NCBI GenBank assembly: GCA_002423245.1
Contig: DIVD01000018.1
Coordinates: forward strand, 26,673 to 61,799
Source: Rhodobacteraceae bacterium UBA6141
GTDB lineage: Bacteria; Pseudomonadota; Alphaproteobacteria; Rhodobacterales; Rhodobacteraceae
Direction of reading: 5' to 3'
Length of the DNA stretch: 35,127 bases
The notes beneath the pieces are model-generated. The model worked only from the letters and a program-made list of their open reading frames with translations, searched no databases and was not told the origin of the DNA. Below are positions 31,303-35,127 of this stretch, piece by piece (position 1 is the stretch's first letter; the number at the start of each line of letters is the position of its first letter). Position numbers and translations under genes: made by a program.

Positions 31303-32688
31303 ATGGCGGATCACACGACCGAGGAGATCGAGCGCGAGGAAGAGGACTACGGCCTCGACGCGGCGCTTGTCGGACAGATCCTCGATGCCGTGGAGGCGGG
31401 GGATGCCGCGCGCCTCGAGCTCCTGACCGAGCCGCTGCACGCCGCCGACATCGCGGACCTTCTGGAACAGATCAGCCCCGCCGAACGGCGCGACCTGCTG
31501 CATCTCTGGCCGCGCGGCATCGACGGCGATGTGCTTTCGGAAATCGACGAGTCGATCCGCGAGGAGGTGATCGAATACCTGCCGCGCGAGATGCTGGCCG
31601 AAGCGGTGCGCGAGCTTGACTCGGACGACGTGGTCGACCTGATCGAGGATCTCGAGGCCGAGCAGCAGGAAATCATCCTCGGCGCGCTCGACAGATCGGA
31701 CCGGGCCGCCGTCGAGCAGTCGATGGCCTACCCGGAATATTCCGCCGGCCGCCTGATGCAGCGCGAGGTGGTGACGGCGCCGGAACACTGGACCGTGGGC
31801 CAGACCATCGACTTCCTGCGCTCCGAGGAGTGGCTGCCCGACCAGTTCTACCATGTGGTGCTCGTCGATCCGCGCCAGCACCCCGTCGGCTATGTCACGC
31901 TCGGCAAGCTGCTGTCCTCGCGGCGCGAGGTTCCGCTGCGCGATCTGGTCGAGGACAGCTTCCGCACCTTCAGCGTGTTCCAGGACGAGGGCGAGGTCGC
32001 CTATGCCTTCAACCAGTATCACCTGATCTCTGCGCCGGTGGTGGACGAGAATGACCGGCTGGTGGGCGTCATCACCATCGACGATGCGATGAACGTGCTG
32101 GATGAGGAGCATGAGGAGGACGTGCTGCGGCTGGCGGGCGTCGGCGAGGAAAGCTCGATCTCGGACGGCGTGGTGGAAACGGTGCGCCAGCGCACGCCCT
32201 GGCTGCTGGTGAACCTTCTGACCGCGAACCTTGCCGCGCTGGTCATCTCGCAGTTTTCGGGCACGATCGAGGCGATCGTGGCGCTGGCGGCGCTGATGCC
32301 GATCGTGGCCTCGATGGGCGGCAATGCCGGCACGCAATCGCTGGCGGTGGCGGTGCGGGCGCTGGCGACGAAGAACCTCACCGGCTCCAATGCGGGGCGC
32401 GTGGTGCGGCGCGAGGCGATGGTGGGCGCGATCAATGGCGTGCTCTTCGCCGCGATCATGGCGGGGGTGGGGTATTTCGCCTTCGGCTCGCTGCTGCTGG
32501 GGGTGGTGATCGGTATGGCGATGGTGATCAACCTGATCGTGGCCGCGCTTGCGGGGGTGCTGGTGCCGCTGGCGCTCGACCGCTGCGACCTTGATCCCGC
32601 GCTGGCCTCGGGAACCTTCGTCACCACGATGACCGATGTGACCGGCTTCTTCGCCTTCCTCGGCCTTGCGACGGTGATCCTGCTGTGA
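31303..32688 (+). CDS. mgtE: MgtE magnesium transporter
   Basis: MgtE is a homodimeric Mg2+-gated channel. The 461-residue protein has an acidic N domain (about 30-135, superhelical repeats such as LHAADIADLLEQISPAERRDLL) and two CBS domains (about 145-265, including VVTAPEHWTVGQTIDFL and RLVGVITIDDAMNVL). Five C-terminal helices follow, with the pore signature MGGNAGTQS. All parts are present. ATG 31303 lies 4 bases after GGGGGCGGC. No M-box-type leader is recognisable upstream. Its stop overlaps the next start codon (GTGA). Confidence 0.97.
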   Translation: MADHTTEEIEREEEDYGLDAALVGQILDAVEAGDAARLELLTEPLHAADIADLLEQISPAERRDLLHLWPRGIDGDVLSEIDESIREEVIEYLPREMLAEAVRELDSDDVVDLIEDLEAEQQEIILGALDRSDRAAVEQSMAYPEYSAGRLMQREVVTAPEHWTVGQTIDFLRSEEWLPDQFYHVVLVDPRQHPVGYVTLGKLLSSRREVPLRDLVEDSFRTFSVFQDEGEVAYAFNQYHLISAPVVDENDRLVGVITIDDAMNVLDEEHEEDVLRLAGVGEESSISDGVVETVRQRTPWLLVNLLTANLAALVISQFSGTIEAIVALAALMPIVASMGGNAGTQSLAVAVRALATKNLTGSNAGRVVRREAMVGAINGVLFAAIMAGVGYFAFGSLLLGVVIGMAMVINLIVAALAGVLVPLALDRCDLDPALASGTFVTTMTDVTGFFAFLGLATVILL

Positions 32689-33254
32689 GCGTCGCACAGG
32701 CAAAGGCGGCGGCGCGCGCGGCGGCGATTGCGGCGCGCAGGGCGGCCTTCGCAGTCGGGCAGGGCACGGCGGCGGACCGGCTGGCGGCGGTGCTGGCGCC
32801 CTGCCGGGGCGCGGTGCTGGCGGGATACATGCCGATGCGGACAGAGATCGACCCGCGGCCCGCGATGGCGGCGCATCTGGCGGCGGGCAGGGGCGGGCGC
32901 GTCTGCGTGCCGGTCATCACGGGGCAGGGCCAGCCGCTGCGCTTTCGCGAATGGCACCCGGATGCGGCGATGGCGCCGGGGGCCTTCGGCGCGCCGGTGC
33001 CGGTGGCGGGCGACTGGCTGGTGCCCTCGGTGCTGATCGTGCCGCTGCTGGCCTTCGACTGGCGCGGCTACCGGCTTGGCCATGGCGGCGGCTTCTATGA
33101 CCGCACGCTGGAGGCGCTGCGCGCCCGCGGCCCGGTGATCGCCGTGGGCTTCGCCTTTGCCGCGCAGGAGGTGGAGGAGCTGCCCGTGGAGCCGACGGAC
33201 CAGCCGCTCGACCTGATCGTGACCGAATGCGGCGTGATCCGGCCCGGCACCTGA
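32685..33254 (+). CDS. 5-formyltetrahydrofolate cyclo-ligase
   Basis: This enzyme converts 5-formyl-THF to 5,10-methenyl-THF with ATP. The 189-residue protein has the N-terminal basic helix AKAAARAAAIAARRAAF, the segment YMPMRTEIDPRPAM, and the diagnostic C-terminal loop LLAFDWRGYRLGHGGGFYDRTL that binds ATP and folate. The start is GTG 32685, overlapping the mgtE stop by 4 nt, so the two are translationally coupled. Gene names in use include fthC and ygfA. Confidence 0.93.
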   Translation: MSVAQAKAAARAAAIAARRAAFAVGQGTAADRLAAVLAPCRGAVLAGYMPMRTEIDPRPAMAAHLAAGRGGRVCVPVITGQGQPLRFREWHPDAAMAPGAFGAPVPVAGDWLVPSVLIVPLLAFDWRGYRLGHGGGFYDRTLEALRARGPVIAVGFAFAAQEVEELPVEPTDQPLDLIVTECGVIRPGT

Positions 33255-33318
33255 GGAACCGCGCGAGCAGGAACCATGCGGGCCCCCGGCGGGTTCCGCC
33301 CGCAACACCGGAGGAGAC

Positions 33319-33723
33319 ATGAAGGCAGGTGCGATCCTTGAAACCGTGATCTATGCCGCCGACCCGCAGGCGGCGGGGCGGTTCTATCGCGACATCTTCG
33401 GGCTGGAGGAGGTGCGCAGCGTCGAGGGGCGCTTCGTGTTCCTGCGCTGCGGCGGGCAGATGCTGCTGATCTTCAATCCCGAGGCGACGCGCGATCCGGC
33501 GCATCAGAACGGCATCCCCGCGCATGGCGCGACCGGGGCCGGGCACCTGTGCTTCCGCGCCGAGGATGGGGCCGAACTGGACCGCTGGCGCGCGCGCCTC
33601 GCCGGGGCGGGCATTCCCCTCGAGCATGAGCAGATCTGGAAAGGCGGCGCCCGGTCCATCTATCTGCGCGACCCGGCCGGCAATTCGGTCGAGATCGCCG
33701 AGGCGGCGATCTGGGGGCTGTGA
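33319..33723 (+). CDS. VOC-superfamily (glyoxalase/bleomycin-resistance fold) protein
   Basis: The 134-residue single-domain protein starts LETVIYAADPQAAGRFYRDIFGLEEV and ends SIYLRDPAGNSVEIAE, the classical two halves of a VOC module. Possible metal ligands are H in AGHLCFRAED and E in VEIAE. Family members are glyoxalases, dioxygenases or thiol transferases; the substrate cannot be told. GGAGGA lies 6 nt before ATG 33319. It is 64 nt after the cyclo-ligase gene and may belong to the same transcript. Confidence 0.88.
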   Translation: MKAGAILETVIYAADPQAAGRFYRDIFGLEEVRSVEGRFVFLRCGGQMLLIFNPEATRDPAHQNGIPAHGATGAGHLCFRAEDGAELDRWRARLAGAGIPLEHEQIWKGGARSIYLRDPAGNSVEIAEAAIWGL

Positions 33724-33758
33724 CCGCAGGCTTTCGGGCCGAGCCGCGGGGGCCGACC

Positions 33759-33781
33759 GCGGGGGGCTGTCTGCCCCCCGC
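33759..33781. terminator. Perfect GC hairpin between convergent genes
   Basis: GCGGGGGGC (33759-33767) and GCCCCCCGC (33773-33781) form a 9-bp perfect stem with a TGTCT loop. It is followed by ACCCCCCGAGGATATTTTC. I recall this downstream motif as frequent at gene ends in Rhodobacterales. It could act as a bidirectional terminator. Confidence 0.5.
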
Positions 33782-33824
33782 ACCCCCCGAGGATATTTTC
33801 ACCAGCAAGAAGGGGGAAGGGGCG

Positions 33825-34142
33825 TCAGTTCTCGATCCTGACGGTCTGGCGCAGGGCGCCCGTCGCGGCGTCGAAGATCAGGATGTCGTCTGCCTCTGTC
33901 ACGACCGCATACCAGCCCCGGCCGAAGGTCACGGCGCGGGCGGTGGTGCCCTCGGGCAGGGTGAGGGTGGCGGGCAGGATGGGCGCTTCGGGCTCTTGCG
34001 AGAAGCGGATGACAAGGATCGCGAGGATCGCTAGAAGCCCGAGGATCATCACCCCGGCAAGCGCCGTCACCAGAGCCTTGAGGAAGCGCAGCTCCGGCAG
34101 CGCGGCCTCGCCCCCGTCCGGAGTATCGTCCTTGTCAGGCAT
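33825..34142 (-). CDS. Small single-span membrane protein, DUF6476-like
   Basis: The 105-residue protein has an acidic cytoplasmic start (MPDKDDTPDGGEAALPELRF), one membrane helix (ALVTALAGVMILGLLAILAILVI, about 23-45), and a small domain with LTLPEGTTARAVTFGRGWYAVVTEADDILIFDAATGALRQTVRI. I associate this pattern with the Rhodobacterales DUF6476 family, from memory. Function is unknown; the C-terminal part resembles a single WD/PQQ-like blade. ATG 34142 is set by the N-terminal residues; the much longer open frame upstream is a shadow of the pseudouridine synthase gene. Confidence 0.75.
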   Translation of the reverse strand: MPDKDDTPDGGEAALPELRFLKALVTALAGVMILGLLAILAILVIRFSQEPEAPILPATLTLPEGTTARAVTFGRGWYAVVTEADDILIFDAATGALRQTVRIEN

Positions 34143-34155
34143 CGGCCCCCGCCTC

Positions 34156-35127
34156 GTGCATGTCGTGATCGGGCCCGATCCGCCCGAGCGTCTTGATAAG
34201 GCGCTGGCGCGCGAGGTGCCAGAGGAATGGGCGCTGTCGCGCTCGCGGCTTGCGAGGATGATCGCCGCCGGTGCGGTCAGCCGGGGCGGCGTGGTGCTGA
34301 CCGACCAGACGGCGCGCGTGGCCGAGGGCGACGAGATCGCGCTGATGCTTGGCGCGCCGGAGCCGGTGGAGACGGCGCCCGAGGAGATTGCGCTGTCGGT
34401 GGTCTGGGAGGATGATGACCTGATCGTCCTCGACAAGCCGGCGGGGCTGGTGGTGCATCCGGCGCCGGGGACGCCCTCGGGCACGCTGGTCAACGCGCTG
34501 CTGCACCATTGCGGCGCGGGGCTGCACGGCGTCGGCGGCGAGCGGCGGCCGGGTATCGTGCACCGGATCGACAAGGACACCAGCGGGCTGCTGGTCGCGG
34601 CCAAGAGTGACCGGGCGCATCATGGCCTTGCCGCGCAGTTCGAGGCGCATATGGTCGAGCGGCATTACCTTGCGCTGGTGCACGGGGTGCCGGACAGGGC
34701 CGATCCGCGCCTACGCGGGGTGCGCGGCGTCAGCTTCGAGCCGGGCGGCATCTTGCGGGTGGCGACGCAGCTTGCCCGGCACCGCACCGACCGGCAGCGG
34801 CAGGCGGTGGTGGACCAAGGCGGGCGGCACGCGGTGACGCGGGCCCGGCTCGACCGGAGCTTTGGCACTCCGCCCAGCCTGGCCTTGCTGGACTGCTGGC
34901 TGGAAACCGGGCGCACCCATCAGATCCGGGTGCACATGGCCCATGCCGGGCACGGGCTGGTGGGCGATCCGGTCTATGGCGGGCGCCGCAAGCCCGCCGC
35001 CAGAAGCCTTGGCGCGGCGGCGGCAGAGGCGGTGGCGGCCTTCCCGCGGCAGGCGCTGCACGCGGCGACGCTTGGCTTCGTGCATCCGGTGAGCGGCGAG
35101 GCGCTGTCCTTCTCGGCGCCGCTGCCG
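34156..35127 (+). CDS. RluA/RluD-family pseudouridine synthase, runs off the window
   Basis: The 324 residues seen include an S4 RNA-binding domain (ERLDKALAREVPEEWALSRSRLARMIAAGAV, about 11-41) and the catalytic domain. The catalytic Asp is D139 in GIVHRIDKDTSGLLVAAK, and the conserved late motif is LETGRTHQIRVHMAHAGHGLVGDPVYG. It isomerises uridine in 23S rRNA, most like RluD or a paralogue. GTG 34156 is the best start by homology; there is no ribosome-binding site, and TTG 34132 or GTG 34165 are possible. The frame stays open to 35127, where little of the protein should be missing. Confidence 0.93.
   Translation, partial: MHVVIGPDPPERLDKALAREVPEEWALSRSRLARMIAAGAVSRGGVVLTDQTARVAEGDEIALMLGAPEPVETAPEEIALSVVWEDDDLIVLDKPAGLVVHPAPGTPSGTLVNALLHHCGAGLHGVGGERRPGIVHRIDKDTSGLLVAAKSDRAHHGLAAQFEAHMVERHYLALVHGVPDRADPRLRGVRGVSFEPGGILRVATQLARHRTDRQRQAVVDQGGRHAVTRARLDRSFGTPPSLALLDCWLETGRTHQIRVHMAHAGHGLVGDPVYGGRRKPAARSLGAAAAEAVAAFPRQALHAATLGFVHPVSGEALSFSAPLP

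Overview
The window looks like a chromosomal segment of a GC-rich alphaproteobacterium of the order Rhodobacterales (Rhodobacter/Paracoccus-like). Supporting this are an osmoregulated periplasmic glucan operon in the opgG-opgI-opgH order described for Rhodobacter sphaeroides, a DksA homologue lacking the zinc-finger cysteines, a tRNA-His that starts at G1 and carries A73 (an alphaproteobacterial trait), a CtrA-type box, a MaoC-Pta fusion next to ackA, and a small DUF6476-like protein divergent from an RluA-type pseudouridine synthase. This placement is inference from gene content; no database was searched.

Region 1 (1-14757) is mostly housekeeping. It holds the N-terminal part of a MoxR-type AAA ATPase, a DksA-like transcription factor, an FAD monooxygenase, tRNA-His, opgGIH, the convergent pta-ackA pair, an orphan ParA ATPase, a small ABM-fold protein, a GlsB/YeaQ-like membrane protein, a predicted exported beta-rich protein with a CtrA box, uvrB, and an NDUFS4-like complex I accessory subunit.

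Region 2 (14758-16087) is a graveyard of insertion-sequence debris. In under 500 bp it joins the first 17 codons of an IS110 transposase (with a strongly foldable upstream stretch that may be a bridge-RNA relic), an IS21 IstA helix-turn-helix fragment and the core of an IS630 transposase. The IS630 piece carries a 24-nt near-palindromic in-frame insertion.

Region 3 (16088-31097) is an accessory nitrogen-scavenging island of two transport modules. Module A (minus strand, with a divergent LysR regulator) encodes a BMP-family binding protein, two permeases, a biuret amidohydrolase (BiuH), a double ABC ATPase, a second cysteine hydrolase and a ChrR-type cupin. Most of its genes overlap by 1-8 nt. 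Module B (minus strand, with a divergent GntR/FCD regulator) encodes a PotA-PotD-PotB-PotC-type transporter followed by a hydantoin/allantoin racemase-like enzyme. Beyond the GntR gene lie a frameshifted GNAT acetyltransferase and a guanine deaminase. Together they suggest uptake and breakdown of purine- or triazine-derived amides such as biuret, ureides or hydantoins. No cyanuric acid hydrolase or allophanate hydrolase lies in the window, so the pathway is incomplete here. Short tandem repeats sit between the LysR and racemase genes and upstream of the guanine deaminase.

Region 4 (31303-35127) returns to core genes: the magnesium transporter mgtE, 5-formyltetrahydrofolate cyclo-ligase, a VOC/glyoxalase-fold protein, the DUF6476-like membrane protein, and an RluA-family pseudouridine synthase that runs off the end.
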